DNA from: Streptomyces poonensis | Lineage (GTDB): Bacteria > Actinomycetota > Actinomycetes > Streptomycetales > Streptomycetaceae | Assembly: GCF_014650915.1 (NCBI RefSeq) | Contig: NZ_BMVW01000002.1 | Coordinates: forward strand, 358,667 to 422,666 | Direction: 5' to 3' | DNA: 64,000 bases | Shown: positions 36,557-46,651 of the stretch, in pieces | Layout of the letters: each line of letters begins with the position of its first letter | How positions within the stretch are numbered: the stretch's first letter is position 1 | Position numbers and translations under genes: made by a program | Notes under the pieces: generated by a model | What the model was told of the DNA's origin: nothing | The model's database searches: none | Seen by the model: the letters and a program-made list of their open reading frames with translations, nothing else

Positions 36557-38028
36557 CGGTCGCCCGCCGGGGCGGCTCGGCCGTCTGCCGGGGTCGTGTG
36601 GTCGCTCCCCGCCGACGCGGCTCGACCGTCCGTCGGAGCGGCTCGGCCGTCTGCCGGGGCCGTGTGGTCGCTTCCCGCCGGCGCGGGCGGGACGGTCCTC
36701 TCACTCGTCGTCCTGTTCCTTGTCCCGGCGCCCCGGCCGTTCCCCGGCGAGAGCCGGTCACCCACCCGCGCGAACCCCTTGTCCGCCGGCGCGAGCCAGA
36801 CGCCTCCCGCAACGGCCGGGTCGGCCCTCGGAGCACCGTGGTTCACCTCCCGAGCCCCGTGGCTGCTCCTCAGCGTGGCCCGGTGGCTCCCCGGCGCGGC
36901 CCGGTCACTCGCCGGCGCGACCCGATGGCCCTCCGGCGCGACCCGGTGGCCCCCCGACGCGGCCCGGTCACTCGCCGGGCCGGTCCCACTGCCGGCCGGG
37001 CCGGTCCCACCGCCGGCCATGTCGGTCCCGCTGCCGACCAGGTCGCTCCGGCCGCCGGCCGGACCGCTGCGGACACCTGCCGGACGGTGCAAGGCGTCCG
37101 CCGACGCGGTCCGCCAACCCGCCGGGTCGGTCCGGTCGTTCTCCGACGCGGTCCCTCCTACGGCCCCGGCCGGGCCCGCCCCGTGCCCTGCCGGACCGGT
37201 CCGGCCACCTGCCGACGCCGACGGGCCGCCCACCGGCGGAGGCTCGTCACCCGCCACGACCGCCCGGCTGCTCCCGGCCCGACCGGCCGGGGACACGGGC
37301 CGGACGTCCGCCGGGCCCGCGTGCCCGCGGCGGGCCACGACGGTGTGGGTGATGCCGGTCTGCCAGCCCGGCAGGGGCAGGACCCGTACGCGGTCGAAGC
37401 CGGCGGCCCGGACACGGTCGGCGAAGCGGTCCGCGGTGTCGAAGTCGACGACGCTGCGCCACAGGTGGCGGTAGAGCCGTCCGTCGCCCAGGGCGGAGGC
37501 CACGGGCAGGACCAGACCCCGGCACACCGCCGTCCAGGTCGCGCGGTGCCGGGCGCGTCCGCTGAGGGTGTACTCGTGCGCCGCGAGCCGCCCCCGCGGC
37601 GCCAGCACCTCGCGCACCGCCCGCAGCACGGCGTCGGGGTCGGCGGTGTTGCGGAAGAGGTAGCCGGCGAAGACGGCGTCGAACGGACCGCGCACCCCGG
37701 CGTCCGCCAGGCCCTCCGCGGGCGCGTGGACGAAGGTCACGCGCCGTGGCCAGGGCTTGCCGGCGGCCCGGTCCAGTATGCCCACGGACGCGTCGACCGC
37801 GGTGATCGCGGCTCCGGGCAGTACGCCGGCGAGGGCGGCCGTCGAGGCGCCCGTCCCGCAGCCCAGGTCCAGCACGCGCAGCCCGTCCCCGCCGTGCGGC
37901 AGGCCCAGGCGGCGTACGGAGCGGCGCAGATGGGCGTGGTAGCCCGGGTTGGCGGCCACGAGCAGGTCGTAGCCGCGGGCGGCGTGGTCGAACGCGGCGG
38001 CCAGCTCGGCGTCGCGCAGTACGGTCAT
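36553..38028 (-). CDS. crtT: CrtT methyltransferase with long repetitive tail
   Basis: A 491-residue protein. The first ~235 residues are a SAM-dependent methyltransferase (UbiE type) with motif I VLDLGCGTG at 52-60, as in CrtT of the isorenieratene locus. The remaining ~255 residues are low-complexity Gly/Ala/Pro/Asp/Thr repeats, such as GHRVAPE, GSDHTTPADGRAA and GPAGSGTGPAS. CrtT is normally only about 240 residues, so the tail doubles its size. The frame stays open with no stop and runs into a 4-bp overlap with crtU, so the extension is translated unless the sequence is wrong. The function of the tail is unknown. Confidence 0.75.
   Translation of the reverse strand: MTVLRDAELAAAFDHAARGYDLLVAANPGYHAHLRRSVRRLGLPHGGDGLRVLDLGCGTGASTAALAGVLPGAAITAVDASVGILDRAAGKPWPRRVTFVHAPAEGLADAGVRGPFDAVFAGYLFRNTADPDAVLRAVREVLAPRGRLAAHEYTLSGRARHRATWTAVCRGLVLPVASALGDGRLYRHLWRSVVDFDTADRFADRVRAAGFDRVRVLPLPGWQTGITHTVVARRGHAGPADVRPVSPAGRAGSSRAVVAGDEPPPVGGPSASAGGRTGPAGHGAGPAGAVGGTASENDRTDPAGWRTASADALHRPAGVRSGPAGGRSDLVGSGTDMAGGGTGPAGSGTGPASDRAASGGHRVAPEGHRVAPASDRAAPGSHRATLRSSHGAREVNHGAPRADPAVAGGVWLAPADKGFARVGDRLSPGNGRGAGTRNRTTSERTVPPAPAGSDHTAPADGRAAPTDGRAASAGSDHTTPADGRAAPAGDR
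36570..37310 (-). repeat. Imperfect ~21-bp repeats coding the CrtT tail
   Basis: This stretch is made of imperfect repeats, mostly in multiples of 3 bases, of the kind CCGGCGCGACCCGGTGGC and CCGTCTGCCGGGGCC. They keep the frame open and encode seven-residue-like units (for example GHRVAPE, GHRVAPA, SDRAAPG). It looks like expansion by slippage or recombination inside the 3' end of crtT. Confidence 0.6.
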
Positions 38029-38067
38029 CGGTTCTCCGGGTGGTTCCGTCGGGCGGATCAGGGCGGA

Positions 38068-39270
38068 TCAGGCGAAGGGGCGGCGGGGCAAGAAGGGCAG
38101 TTCGGCGGCGGAGCGGAGCATCGGCCGGACGGGGGTGCGCAGGCCGATGGCGATGTCCTCGTGCAGCCGGGTGCGGCCGTCGAGGAACCGCAGCAGGCGC
38201 CCGGCGGGCACCCGTTCGAAGAGACCCGAGAAGAACGCCGCGCCGTCGATCCGGCCGCTGTCCAGGGCCCGCAGCAGTACGGCGTCCATGGCCCGCGAAC
38301 GCACCGCGTGCCCGGACGGCGGCACCGGACGCCGTCCGGCGCGCAGGGCGGCGGCGACGGCGCGCGTCTGGCGCTGGACGGCGGCGAACGTGTATCCGGT
38401 CGAGGGGCGGGTGGCGCCCGAGGCGGCGCCGATCCGGAACACGGAGGGGCCGGTCTGCCGGGCGAACGGCGCGTCCGTCATCGGGATCACACCGTGCTCC
38501 GCCGAGGTGATCCGCAGCTCCCGCAGCCCCAGCACCTGTTCCGTGTAGTGGCGCAGGGCCGCGTCGTAGGCGTCGGGCGCGAGGACCTCGCGGGAGAACT
38601 CCGTGTACTCCACGAGGGCCTGCCGGGTGGAGGTCGGCAGGATGTAGCCGAACGACAGCCCGTGCTCCGGCTGGGGCGTGCGGAAGTCCATCAGCTCCAC
38701 CGCGCGGGGGTCGAAGACCGGCCGGTCGGCCCGGACGAACCAGCCCCGGAAGTGCTGGAGCAGCGTGGTGCGGGCGGCGGGCAGGCTGCCCAGCGGGCGG
38801 GAGTCGAACACCCAGCGGGCCCGTACCGCGACCGGGCGCCCACCGGTGTCGTGCGCCAGCACCTCCGCGCCGCCGTCGACGTGCTGGACCGTCTCGACGA
38901 CCGCCTCGACGCGCCGGACCGCGCGGGTGCGGGCGAGGTCGTGCGCGACGAGTGCCTCGAAGTCGTCCGAGCGGATCATCTTGTAGCGCAGCGGGGCGAT
39001 GTCGCCCACGAGGGGGCGGCCCGCCGGGCAGTGGACGCGGAGGGTCCGCCAGGAGGCGGTGACGGCGGCGTCGTACGGGCCGGCCTCCGGCTCCCAGAAG
39101 CACCAGGTCCGCCGGGGCGGTCGCAGTGCGCCCGGCGGGGCCTCCAGCAGGACCACGGACAGCCGCCGGGGCCGGGTTCCGGCGACTGTGGCGGCGGGGC
39201 GGGCGAGCCGGTGCGCCAGGGACAGACCCGCCGCTCCGGCGCCCACGATGGCGACATCCGCCTGCAGCAC
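38068..39270 (-). CDS. crtY: Lycopene cyclase
   Basis: A 400-residue lycopene beta-cyclase of the CrtY/CrtL type. The Rossmann motif VAIVGAGAAGLSLAHRL starts at about residue 6 and the cyclase phrases RRTWCFWEPE, FDSRPL and FGYILPTS are present. It cyclises lycopene to beta-carotene, the substrate of CrtU. No ATG fits; a GTG at 39270 has GGAGG eight bases upstream. First gene of crtYTU, 40 bp before crtT. Confidence 0.9.
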   Translation of the reverse strand: MLQADVAIVGAGAAGLSLAHRLARPAATVAGTRPRRLSVVLLEAPPGALRPPRRTWCFWEPEAGPYDAAVTASWRTLRVHCPAGRPLVGDIAPLRYKMIRSDDFEALVAHDLARTRAVRRVEAVVETVQHVDGGAEVLAHDTGGRPVAVRARWVFDSRPLGSLPAARTTLLQHFRGWFVRADRPVFDPRAVELMDFRTPQPEHGLSFGYILPTSTRQALVEYTEFSREVLAPDAYDAALRHYTEQVLGLRELRITSAEHGVIPMTDAPFARQTGPSVFRIGAASGATRPSTGYTFAAVQRQTRAVAAALRAGRRPVPPSGHAVRSRAMDAVLLRALDSGRIDGAAFFSGLFERVPAGRLLRFLDGRTRLHEDIAIGLRTPVRPMLRSAAELPFLPRRPFA

Positions 39271-39798
39271 GATGGGTCCCTCCTCGAGCGCGCGGGCACG
39301 GTGGGTGCCTCCTCGCCAGCATCCCGGCTGCCGTGCCCGCCGGGACGCGGACACGCTCGGCACGGTGCGTACGACCGGCCGCGCGGTCGCCGGACCGCAC
39401 GCGTGGCTCCTCGCGGCGGCACGCCGTGCGCCCGGGCTCCCGGTGCCGGCGCGGTCCCGCGGGGACCCCCGGTGACGGAACCGGTCCGTCGGCGGCCTCA
39501 CGGTTCCTTTCCGGTCTCCCGGTCGGGCCGTCGGCAAACCCGGGCGGGCGCATGTTGCGTCGTTTGCGGTCCCGCGGGGTCACGCGTACGTGCGGTACGG
39601 CGTCACACGCACCTTCCGGAAATGAACGTTTACTCCCCGTGCTGCGAGGCTACCCAGGGCCCGGGACTTCGTCCCCCATGGTCAACTCGTACCCATTCGC
39701 GCCGTTTCTTCGGGGGCACCGTGACACACGTACGCGACGAGGCCCGCCTTCCGTCGCCCGGAGGAGGCCGGCCGCCGGCCACGACGAAAGGAACCGGG
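39271..39798. promoter_or_regulatory. Divergent crtY-crtE promoter region
   Basis: This 528-bp gap separates the crtYTU and crtEIB operons and must hold both promoters. Its least GC-rich part lies at 39615-39650 (ATGAACGTTTACTCCCC), a likely site for the crtE-side promoter. In other Streptomyces the crt promoters need the light-induced sigma factor CrtS/LitS; neither that gene nor litR is in this window. No gene is called here. Confidence 0.45.
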
Positions 39799-41157
39799 AT
39801 GCGTTCCACCGAGGTCACCGGAGAGCGCGCGCAGGTACGGTTCCCCTCGGACGGCGACGGCCTGCCGGTCATCGGCGGTCCGCCGGTCGCCGACGCGGAC
39901 CTGCCGCTGCCCGCGGACCTCCGCGGGGACCCGCCGTTCCCCGTCGACGTCCACGACCTGCCCGCCGTCGACGCCGATGTGCCGGGCGCCGTGGGCCGCG
40001 TCCTGGCCCGGGTGCTCGCCGGGCGCGTCGGCCGGGCCCGGGCGACGGACGCGGTGTTCGCCCGGGACATCGCCGAGCGCGTCGCGCGGTTCACGCTCGA
40101 CGGCGGCAAGCGCACCCGGTCCTGTTTCGTGTGGTGGGGACTGCGCGCCTGCGGGGGCGCGGACGCCGCGTCCGCCGAGGCGGCGCTGCGGATCGGCGCC
40201 GCCCTCGAACTCGTCCAGACGTGCGCTTTGGTGCAGGACGACGTGATGGACGGGGCCCGGCTGCGCCGCGGCCGGCCGGCCCTGCACACGGACATCGCCG
40301 CCCAGTACGCGCCGGTCGCCCCGGGGGCGGGCGGCGAGCGGTTCGGCGAGGCCGCCGCGATCCTCGCCGGGGACCTCGCACTCGCCTGGGCGGAGGACCT
40401 GGTCGCCGACACCGTCCTCGCCCTCGCCCCGGACGCCGCCCGCCGGGTGCACGGCGTCTGGAGCGCCATGCGCACCGAGATGGTGGCCGGGCAGTACCTG
40501 GACGTCCAGGGCGGGGCGACCTCGGCGCACCGCGGCGGGACACCCCCCGCCCACCGCACGGCCCGGGCGCTGCGGGCCGCCTGCTTGAAGAGCGCGCTGT
40601 ACTCCGTGGAGCGGCCACTGGCGCTGGGCGCGGCCCTCGCCGGTGCCGACGGCGCCACGACCCGGGCCCTCACCACGGCCGGGCGGTACGCCGGGCTGGC
40701 CTTCCAGCTCCGCGACGACCTCCAGGACGTGTTCGCGGATCCGCGCCGTACGGGCAAACCGTCGGGCGGCGACATCCGCAGCGGCAAACCCACCTACCTC
40801 GTGGCCCTCGCCCGGGCCCGCGCCGAGGCGTCCGGCGACCGCCGTGCCCTGGCCGTGCTGCGGCGCTCGCTCGGCCGGGCCGACCTGTCCGGCGCCCAGC
40901 TGGCGCGCGTCCGGGAGGTGCTCGTCGGCACCGGCGCCCGGGACGTCGTCGAGGCCCGTATCGAGCGCCTGGCCGCGCAGGCCCTGCGGCACCTGTCCAC
41001 GGCCGTGCTCGACCCCGTGGCGGAGCCGCACCTGCGGCGGCTGCTGTGTGCCGCGGCCGGTGTCCCCGCCGGGCGGGGCGGCACCCGCGCGGAGCCCGGA
41101 CCCGGCCGGGCCGGGCCGGCGCCGCTCACCGTTCCGGCCCCGGGGGCGGGACGGTGA
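39799..41157 (+). CDS. crtE: Geranylgeranyl diphosphate synthase
   Basis: A 452-residue polyprenyl synthetase. The first Asp-rich motif DDVMD is at 147-151 and the second reads DDLQD (FQLRDDLQDVF). It makes GGPP for carotenoid synthesis. It is longer than usual because of a ~65-residue acidic Pro-rich N-terminal extension and a Pro/Gly C-terminal tail. AAAGGAA lies upstream of the ATG. It leads the crtE-I-B-Rieske operon, with a GTGA overlap to crtI. Confidence 0.92.
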   Translation: MRSTEVTGERAQVRFPSDGDGLPVIGGPPVADADLPLPADLRGDPPFPVDVHDLPAVDADVPGAVGRVLARVLAGRVGRARATDAVFARDIAERVARFTLDGGKRTRSCFVWWGLRACGGADAASAEAALRIGAALELVQTCALVQDDVMDGARLRRGRPALHTDIAAQYAPVAPGAGGERFGEAAAILAGDLALAWAEDLVADTVLALAPDAARRVHGVWSAMRTEMVAGQYLDVQGGATSAHRGGTPPAHRTARALRAACLKSALYSVERPLALGAALAGADGATTRALTTAGRYAGLAFQLRDDLQDVFADPRRTGKPSGGDIRSGKPTYLVALARARAEASGDRRALAVLRRSLGRADLSGAQLARVREVLVGTGARDVVEARIERLAAQALRHLSTAVLDPVAEPHLRRLLCAAAGVPAGRGGTRAEPGPGRAGPAPLTVPAPGAGR

Positions 41158-42704
41158 CCCGTACCGTGCGCGGGCGCACCGACCACGTCGTGGTGGTCGG
41201 CGCCGGACTGTCCGGTCTGTCGGCCGCCCTGCATCTGCTCGGCGCGGGCCGCCGGGTCACCGTCGTCGAGCGCGACCCGCTGCCGGGCGGCCGGGCCGGC
41301 CTGCTGGAACGCGGCGGGTACCGCATCGACACCGGCCCCACCGTGCTGACCATGCCTCATCTCGCGGACGAGGCCTTCGCCGCGGTCGGCGACAGCCTGT
41401 ACGACCGGGTCGAGCTGATCGAGCTGCACCCCGCCTACCGGGCGCACTTCGCCGACGGCAGCACCCTCGACGTGCACACGGACGGCGAGGCGATGGCCGC
41501 GGAGGTCGAACGCTTCGCCGGGCCGGGCGAGGCGGCCGGATACCGCCGGCTGCGCTCCTGGCTGGAGCGGCTGCACCGGGCCCAGATGCGCCGTTTCGTC
41601 GACAGCAACTTCGACTCCCCCCTGGACCTGCTCCATCCGGACCTCGCCCGGCTCGCCGCGCTCGGCGGCTTCGGCCGGTGGGAGGCACGCGTCGGCCGCC
41701 ATCTGCGCGACGAGCGGCTGCGGCGCGTCTTCTCCTTCCAGGCGCTGTACGCGGGCGTGCCCCCGGCCCGCGCGCTGGCCGCGTACGCGGTCATCGCCTA
41801 CATGGACACCGTGGCCGGTGTGTACTTCCCGCGCGGCGGCATGCACGCGCTGCCGCGGGCCATGGCGGACGCGGCGGCCGACGCGGGGGCCGAGCTGCGC
41901 CTCGGGCAGGAGGTGGTGCGGCTGGAGCGTTCCGGTGACCGGGTGACGGCGGTAGTGACGCACGACGACGAACGGATCGCCTGCGACGCCGTCGTGCTGA
42001 CCCCCGATCTGCCGGTCGTCTACCGGCTGCTGGGCCGCGCGCCCCGCCGGGCACCGCGCCTGCGGTACTCCCCGTCGGCCGTGGTGCTGCACGCCGGCAC
42101 CGACCGGACCTGGCCGCAGCTCGCCCACCACACGCTGTCGTTCGGCGCGGCCTGGCACCGCACGTTCGACGAACTGACCCGCACCGGCCGCCTGATGAGC
42201 GATCCGTCCCTGCTCATCACCCGCCCCACCGCGACGGATCCGGACCTCGCTCCCCCGGGCCGCCACCTCCACTACATCCTCGCGCCGTGCCCCAACACCG
42301 AGATCGGTCCGGGCGCCGCCGCCTGGGGCGACCTCGCGCCGCGCTACCGCGACGGGCTCCTCGCCGAGCTGGAGCGCCGTGGGCTGGCGGGCCTCGCCTC
42401 GGCCGTCGAGCAGCAGTGCCTGGTCACCCCGGCGGACTGGCGGGCCCTGGGGCACGCGGCCGGCACGCCGTTCTCGGCGGCCCACACCTTCGCCCAGACC
42501 GGCCCGTTCCGGCCGCGGAACCTGGTCCGCGGCACGCGGAACGCCGTCCTCGCCGGCTGCGGCACCACCCCCGGCGTCGGCGTACCGACGGTGCTGCTCT
42601 CCGGCAAGCTGGCCGCCGCCCGCATCACCGGCCCGCCCGGCGCCGCCCGCCGCCGTACCCGCACCCGCATCCCTCCCGCAGCGATGGAAGGAACCCCCTC
42701 ATGA
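41154..42704 (+). CDS. crtI: Phytoene desaturase
   Basis: A 516-residue CrtI-type desaturase. The FAD motif [18 protein letters not shown] starts near residue 12, and the C-terminal signature [17 protein letters not shown] is typical. It converts phytoene to lycopene at the membrane. The GTG start overlaps the crtE stop (GTGA), and its stop overlaps the crtB start (ATGA). Confidence 0.93.
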   Translation: MTRTVRGRTDHVVVVGAGLSGLSAALHLLGAGRRVTVVERDPLPGGRAGLLERGGYRIDTGPTVLTMPHLADEAFAAVGDSLYDRVELIELHPAYRAHFADGSTLDVHTDGEAMAAEVERFAGPGEAAGYRRLRSWLERLHRAQMRRFVDSNFDSPLDLLHPDLARLAALGGFGRWEARVGRHLRDERLRRVFSFQALYAGVPPARALAAYAVIAYMDTVAGVYFPRGGMHALPRAMADAAADAGAELRLGQEVVRLERSGDRVTAVVTHDDERIACDAVVLTPDLPVVYRLLGRAPRRAPRLRYSPSAVVLHAGTDRTWPQLAHHTLSFGAAWHRTFDELTRTGRLMSDPSLLITRPTATDPDLAPPGRHLHYILAPCPNTEIGPGAAAWGDLAPRYRDGLLAELERRGLAGLASAVEQQCLVTPADWRALGHAAGTPFSAAHTFAQTGPFRPRNLVRGTRNAVLAGCGTTPGVGVPTVLLSGKLAAARITGPPGAARRRTRTRIPPAAMEGTPS

Positions 42705-43738
42705 CCGTGCGCGAACTGGACGCGGCGGGCATCACCGGTCCGTCGCTCCGCGCGGCCTACACACGGTGCCGCGAGCTCAACGCCCGGCACGGCAGGACCT
42801 ACTTCCTGGCCACCCGGCTGCTGCCCGTGGAGCGCCGCCCGTCCGTGCACGCCCTGTACGGGTTCGCCCGCTGGGCCGACGACATCGTCGACTCCCTCAC
42901 CAGCGCGACCACCCGCCAGCGCGCCGCCGCGCTGGCCCGGCTCCAGGGCGACCTGGCCGACGGGCTGCGCACCGGGCGGAGCACCGAGCCGGTGGTCGTC
43001 GCGCTCGCCGACACCGCCCGGCGCCACGGCATCGACCACCGGCACTTCGCCGACTTCATGGCGTCCATGCACCGCGACCTGGAGGTCACCGACTACCCGA
43101 CGTACGCCGAACTGCTCTCCTACATGCACGGTTCGGCCGCCGCGATCGGGCTGCAGATGCTGCCGGTGCTGGGCACGGTGGTCCCGCGCGAGGAGGCGGC
43201 CCCGCACGCGGCGGCCCTCGGCGTGGCCTTCCAGCTCACCAACTTCCTGCGGGACGTCGGCGAGGACCTGGACCGTGGCCGTGTCTATCTGCCCGCCGAC
43301 CTGCTGGCCGCGCACGGCGTGGACCGCGCGCTGCTGACGTGGAGCAGGGCCACCGGCCGCCGCGACCGGCGGATCACCCACGCCCTGCGGGCGGCCGAGG
43401 ACCTCACCCGCGGCGTCTACCGCGAGGCCGCGCCCGGTCTCGCGATGCTGGACCCGGTGGCCCGGCCGTGCATCCGGACCGCGTTCGTGCTGTACGCGGG
43501 CATCCTCGACGCCGTCGCCGAGGACGGGTACGCCGCGGTGCACCGCCGCGCCGTCGTACCGCGCCGGCGCCGTGCGACGGTCGCCGCCGACGGCCTGTGC
43601 CGCCTCGCCGCCGCCCGTCTGGCCGCCCGTCTGGCCGCCCGCACCGCCGGCCGGCACCCCGCACCGGTCGTCCCGGCGTGGCCTCCCGTCCCGCCGGCCG
43701 CCCCGCCGTCCCGGCCCGCCCGCGCGGAGGCCGTGTGA
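42701..43738 (+). CDS. crtB: Phytoene synthase
   Basis: A 345-residue squalene/phytoene synthase. The substrate-binding motif RWADDIVD is at about 57-64 and the second Asp-rich motif is [17 protein letters not shown]. It condenses two GGPP molecules to phytoene. The C terminus has an Arg/Ala/Pro-rich extension. The ATG follows GGAAGGAACC and overlaps the crtI stop. Confidence 0.93.
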   Translation: MTVRELDAAGITGPSLRAAYTRCRELNARHGRTYFLATRLLPVERRPSVHALYGFARWADDIVDSLTSATTRQRAAALARLQGDLADGLRTGRSTEPVVVALADTARRHGIDHRHFADFMASMHRDLEVTDYPTYAELLSYMHGSAAAIGLQMLPVLGTVVPREEAAPHAAALGVAFQLTNFLRDVGEDLDRGRVYLPADLLAAHGVDRALLTWSRATGRRDRRITHALRAAEDLTRGVYREAAPGLAMLDPVARPCIRTAFVLYAGILDAVAEDGYAAVHRRAVVPRRRRATVAADGLCRLAAARLAARLAARTAGRHPAPVVPAWPPVPPAAPPSRPARAEAV

Positions 43739-44739
43739 ACCCCGGACGTTCCCCCCGCCGTACCCGCTTCCCCCTCACCCTGCGCCGCGGGCCCGTGCCC
43801 TGGGAGCGGCAGCGGCCGACGTGGCGCGAGGCCCGGCCCGCGCTGATCGCGGACGCGCTGAAGCAGGCGCAGGCACGGCCGTCGGGCAACTGGTACGTCG
43901 TCGGCGCCCGTCGTGACGTACGCGGCGACCGGCCCCTGGGCCGGACCGTGGCCGGCCGGGAGGTGGTGCTCTGGCGGGACGGCGGCGGGCGGCTCGTCGC
44001 CGGACCGGGTGCCTGCCCGCACCTCGGCGCACCGCTGCGCGACAGCCCCGTACGCTGCGGCACGCTCGTGTGCCACTGGCACGGACTGGCCCTGAACGGC
44101 GAGCCGTTCGCCGGGTGGGAGCCGCTGCCCGCGTACGACGACGGGGTCCTCGTCTGGGTCCGGCTCGACGAGGCCGGGGGCGAGGACCCGTCACCGGCTC
44201 CCGTGATCCCCCGGCGGCCCGATCCGTCCCGCGCGCTGACGGCGGTCTACACCGGTGTCGGGGTGTGCGATCCCGAGGACGTCGTCGCCAACCGGCTCGA
44301 CCCCTGGCACGGTGCCTGGTTCCACCCCTACTCCTTCGTCGACCTCACCGTCGTCGGCTCGCCCGCGGACGAGGAGGAGGGCTTCACCGTCGATGTCTCG
44401 TTCAAGGTCGCCGGGCGGCTGGTCGTGCCGGTGCGGGCGGTGTTCACCGCTCCGGGACCGCGCACGGTCGTCATGCGCATCACCGAGGGGGAGGGAGCGG
44501 GCTCGGTCGTCGAGACGCACGCCACGCCGCTCGGCCGGGACGCCCGGGGCCGGCCCCGGACCGCGGTGATCGAGGCCGTCGTGGCCGCCTCCGACCGGCC
44601 CGGTTTCCGCGCCGCCCGGGGCCTGGCGCCGCTGCTGCGCCCCTTCGTGCGCGCCGCCGCGGGCCGCCTGTGGCGCGACGACCTGGCCTATGCCGAACGC
44701 CGCCGGCACCTGCGCTCGACGGGACGTTTCCCCGGCTGA
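43735..44739 (+). CDS. Rieske 2Fe-2S protein (DUF5914) in crtV position
   Basis: A 334-residue protein with a Rieske cluster: CPH with Cys94 and His96, and CHWH with Cys113 and His116. The C-terminal half is a DUF5914-like domain. It is fourth in the operon, where S. griseus and S. coelicolor annotations put crtV. The Rieske ligands suggest an oxygenase or electron-transfer step on a carotenoid rather than a methylesterase. The GTG start overlaps the crtB stop (GTGA). Confidence 0.8.
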   Translation: MNPGRSPRRTRFPLTLRRGPVPWERQRPTWREARPALIADALKQAQARPSGNWYVVGARRDVRGDRPLGRTVAGREVVLWRDGGGRLVAGPGACPHLGAPLRDSPVRCGTLVCHWHGLALNGEPFAGWEPLPAYDDGVLVWVRLDEAGGEDPSPAPVIPRRPDPSRALTAVYTGVGVCDPEDVVANRLDPWHGAWFHPYSFVDLTVVGSPADEEEGFTVDVSFKVAGRLVVPVRAVFTAPGPRTVVMRITEGEGAGSVVETHATPLGRDARGRPRTAVIEAVVAASDRPGFRAARGLAPLLRPFVRAAAGRLWRDDLAYAERRRHLRSTGRFPG

Positions 44740-44895
44740 GACGGCGGCCCGATCGGCGAAGGATCGTCTCCGCGACGAACACGGCGGCGAACCGGTCAAG
44801 AACCGCTTCTCACTGCGACGCAAGACGGGCAGAAAACGCCCGACACACGTGACATTCGTTCGACTCCGAAGCTCACGTGCATCAGGTCACGCCCC

Positions 44896-44947
44896 TGCGA
44901 GACGGTTGCCGCGAGACAACGCTCGACGTGCAGAGAGGCGGTGGGGT
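44896..44947 (+). promoter_or_regulatory. Conserved upstream element, module copy 1
   Basis: A 52-bp element shared with 48208-48259. Both copies begin TGCGAGACGGTTGCCG, contain GACAAC at the same spacing, and end GCAGAGAGG-GGTGGGGT. GTTG (44905-44908) and CAAC (44917-44920) form an inverted repeat across 8 bases. It ends 22 bp before the assigned GTG start and is probably the promoter or operator of the module. Confidence 0.55.
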
Positions 44948-44968
44948 GCGGTACGCGCGCCTCCTCTT

Positions 44969-46651
44969 GTGATCTCACCCCAGGGTCGTCCCGGCGGCTC
45001 CAGCGGTGCCGGCGTCAGCGTCGGCTCGACGTGGAGCGACGCCCCCTGCCCCGTCCTGGTCGTGGACCGGGACGGCGGCATCGTCGAGGTGAACGACGCC
45101 GCCCGGGCGCTGCTGCCCCGGGCGGCGGATGCCGGCCGGCTCCCCGAGGGCCTGCCGGACTGGCTGGCGGACGCACACCGGCGCATGGCCGGCGGCCGCG
45201 ACGCCGCACACGCGGATCCGCTGTCCGGCGCCATCGGTGACCGTCTGTTCGACGCCCACCCCACACCGAGCTCGGACGGGGACGTGGTGTGGTGGCTGAT
45301 CGACGACACCGACCGCCGCCTGGCCGAGGAGACGCTGCGCAGCGAGCAGGAACGCGCGGCGATCCTCTCCGAGGTGTCCAGCACGCTGCTGTCGTCGCTG
45401 AGCCTGTCGCACTGCATGGAGTCGACGGCGCGCCTGGCGGCGCACCACCTCGCCGACGCCGCCGTCCTCATCGCCCCCGCCCAGGGCCTCAGCCATCCGG
45501 TCACCTCCGCGCTGGCCGACGGCCCCGTCACCCTGACCACGCGCGCGGTCGACCCGGCGACGGTGCCCGGACTGGCCGAGGCGCTCCAGGGCTTCCCGCC
45601 CGTGCCGACCCGGTGGATCGACCCCGGCGCCGTCCCCTCCTGGGCGATCCCCGAGGGGTTCAAGGGCCCGGTCGGCTCCGTCATCGTCACCCCGCTGCCC
45701 GGCCACGGCATCCCCGACGGCGCGCTGATCCTGCTGCGCTCCGACGCCGGGCCGGCCTTCACCGAGAGCGAGGACGGCTTCGCCCGGCTGCTCGCCGCCC
45801 GCGCCGGTGCCGCCCTGTCCGCGGCCCGCCTGTACGACGATCAGGCCCGTATCACCGCGGTCCTGATGCGGGAACTGCTGCCCCCGGCGCTCGGCGGCGT
45901 CCACGGCGTGGAGTACGCCGGACGCTACCGGCCCTTCCAGGACAGCGAGCGGATCGGCGGCGACTTCTACGACGTGCACCCCGGCGCCGACCCCTCCCAG
46001 GAGTCGCTCGTCGTCCTCGGGGACGTGGCGGGCAAGGGCCTGGACGCCGCCGTGCTGACCGGCAGGATCCGCAACACGCTGCACGCCCTGCTGCCCCTCG
46101 CCCACGACCACGCCTATGTCCTCAACCTGCTGAACGCCGCGCTGCTGAGGTCCCCCGAAGCGCGGTTCGCCACACTGGTCCTCGCCTCGGCGCGGCGGCG
46201 TGGGAACCGGGTGCGGCTGCGGCTGACCAGCGCGGGCCACCCCCCGCCGCTCGTCCTCCGTGCCGACGGCCGGGTGGAGGAGACCCGGACGCGCGGAGAC
46301 CTGGTCGGCGTGATGCCGACCGTGTCGGTACGGACCGAGGAGACGGTCCTCGCCCCCGGGGAGACCTGTCTGCTCTACACCGACGGCATCACCGAGGCCC
46401 GCGGCGGGCCGCTCGGCGGTGAGCTGTACGGCCTGGAGCGGCTCGAACGGGACCTGGCGGGGTGTGCCGGCATGCCGGCGGAGGCGGTGGTGGAGCGCGT
46501 GCACATGCTGGCCGCGCAATGGCTGGGCCAGGGCCGCCACGACGACATGGCGGTGGTCGCCATCAGCGCGCCGCGAACCGGTCCGCTGGCAGTGATCAGC
46601 GGATACGCCGACCCGCACAACGCGAGAAAGCGCCAAGGGAGAAACTCATGA
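44969..46651 (+). CDS. PAS/GAF-SpoIIE phosphatase, module copy 1
   Basis: A 560-residue phosphatase. A PAS-like segment lies at 15-110 (PVLVVDRDGGIVEVNDAARALL), a GAF-like domain at about 125-290 and a SpoIIE PP2C domain at 310-545 with RIGGDFYDVHPG, DVAGKGLDAAV and YTDGITEARGG. It should dephosphorylate the STAS protein encoded two genes downstream. The GTG start lacks a clear RBS, as does the paralogue, so a short-leader or leaderless mRNA is possible. It overlaps the B12-binding gene by 4 bp. The paralogue at 48285 is highly similar over the whole length. Confidence 0.85.
   Translation: MISPQGRPGGSSGAGVSVGSTWSDAPCPVLVVDRDGGIVEVNDAARALLPRAADAGRLPEGLPDWLADAHRRMAGGRDAAHADPLSGAIGDRLFDAHPTPSSDGDVVWWLIDDTDRRLAEETLRSEQERAAILSEVSSTLLSSLSLSHCMESTARLAAHHLADAAVLIAPAQGLSHPVTSALADGPVTLTTRAVDPATVPGLAEALQGFPPVPTRWIDPGAVPSWAIPEGFKGPVGSVIVTPLPGHGIPDGALILLRSDAGPAFTESEDGFARLLAARAGAALSAARLYDDQARITAVLMRELLPPALGGVHGVEYAGRYRPFQDSERIGGDFYDVHPGADPSQESLVVLGDVAGKGLDAAVLTGRIRNTLHALLPLAHDHAYVLNLLNAALLRSPEARFATLVLASARRRGNRVRLRLTSAGHPPPLVLRADGRVEETRTRGDLVGVMPTVSVRTEETVLAPGETCLLYTDGITEARGGPLGGELYGLERLERDLAGCAGMPAEAVVERVHMLAAQWLGQGRHDDMAVVAISAPRTGPLAVISGYADPHNARKRQGRNS

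Noticed and set aside
36570..37310. CrtT tail as a CRISPR array or separate gene
   Set aside because: Repeats are imperfect, abutting and codon-phased with no spacers, and no start with RBS lies inside.
36598..39798. Extension of crtE upstream to a 1519-residue protein
   Set aside because: The added part is antisense to crtT and crtY with shadow composition; ATG 39799 has an RBS.
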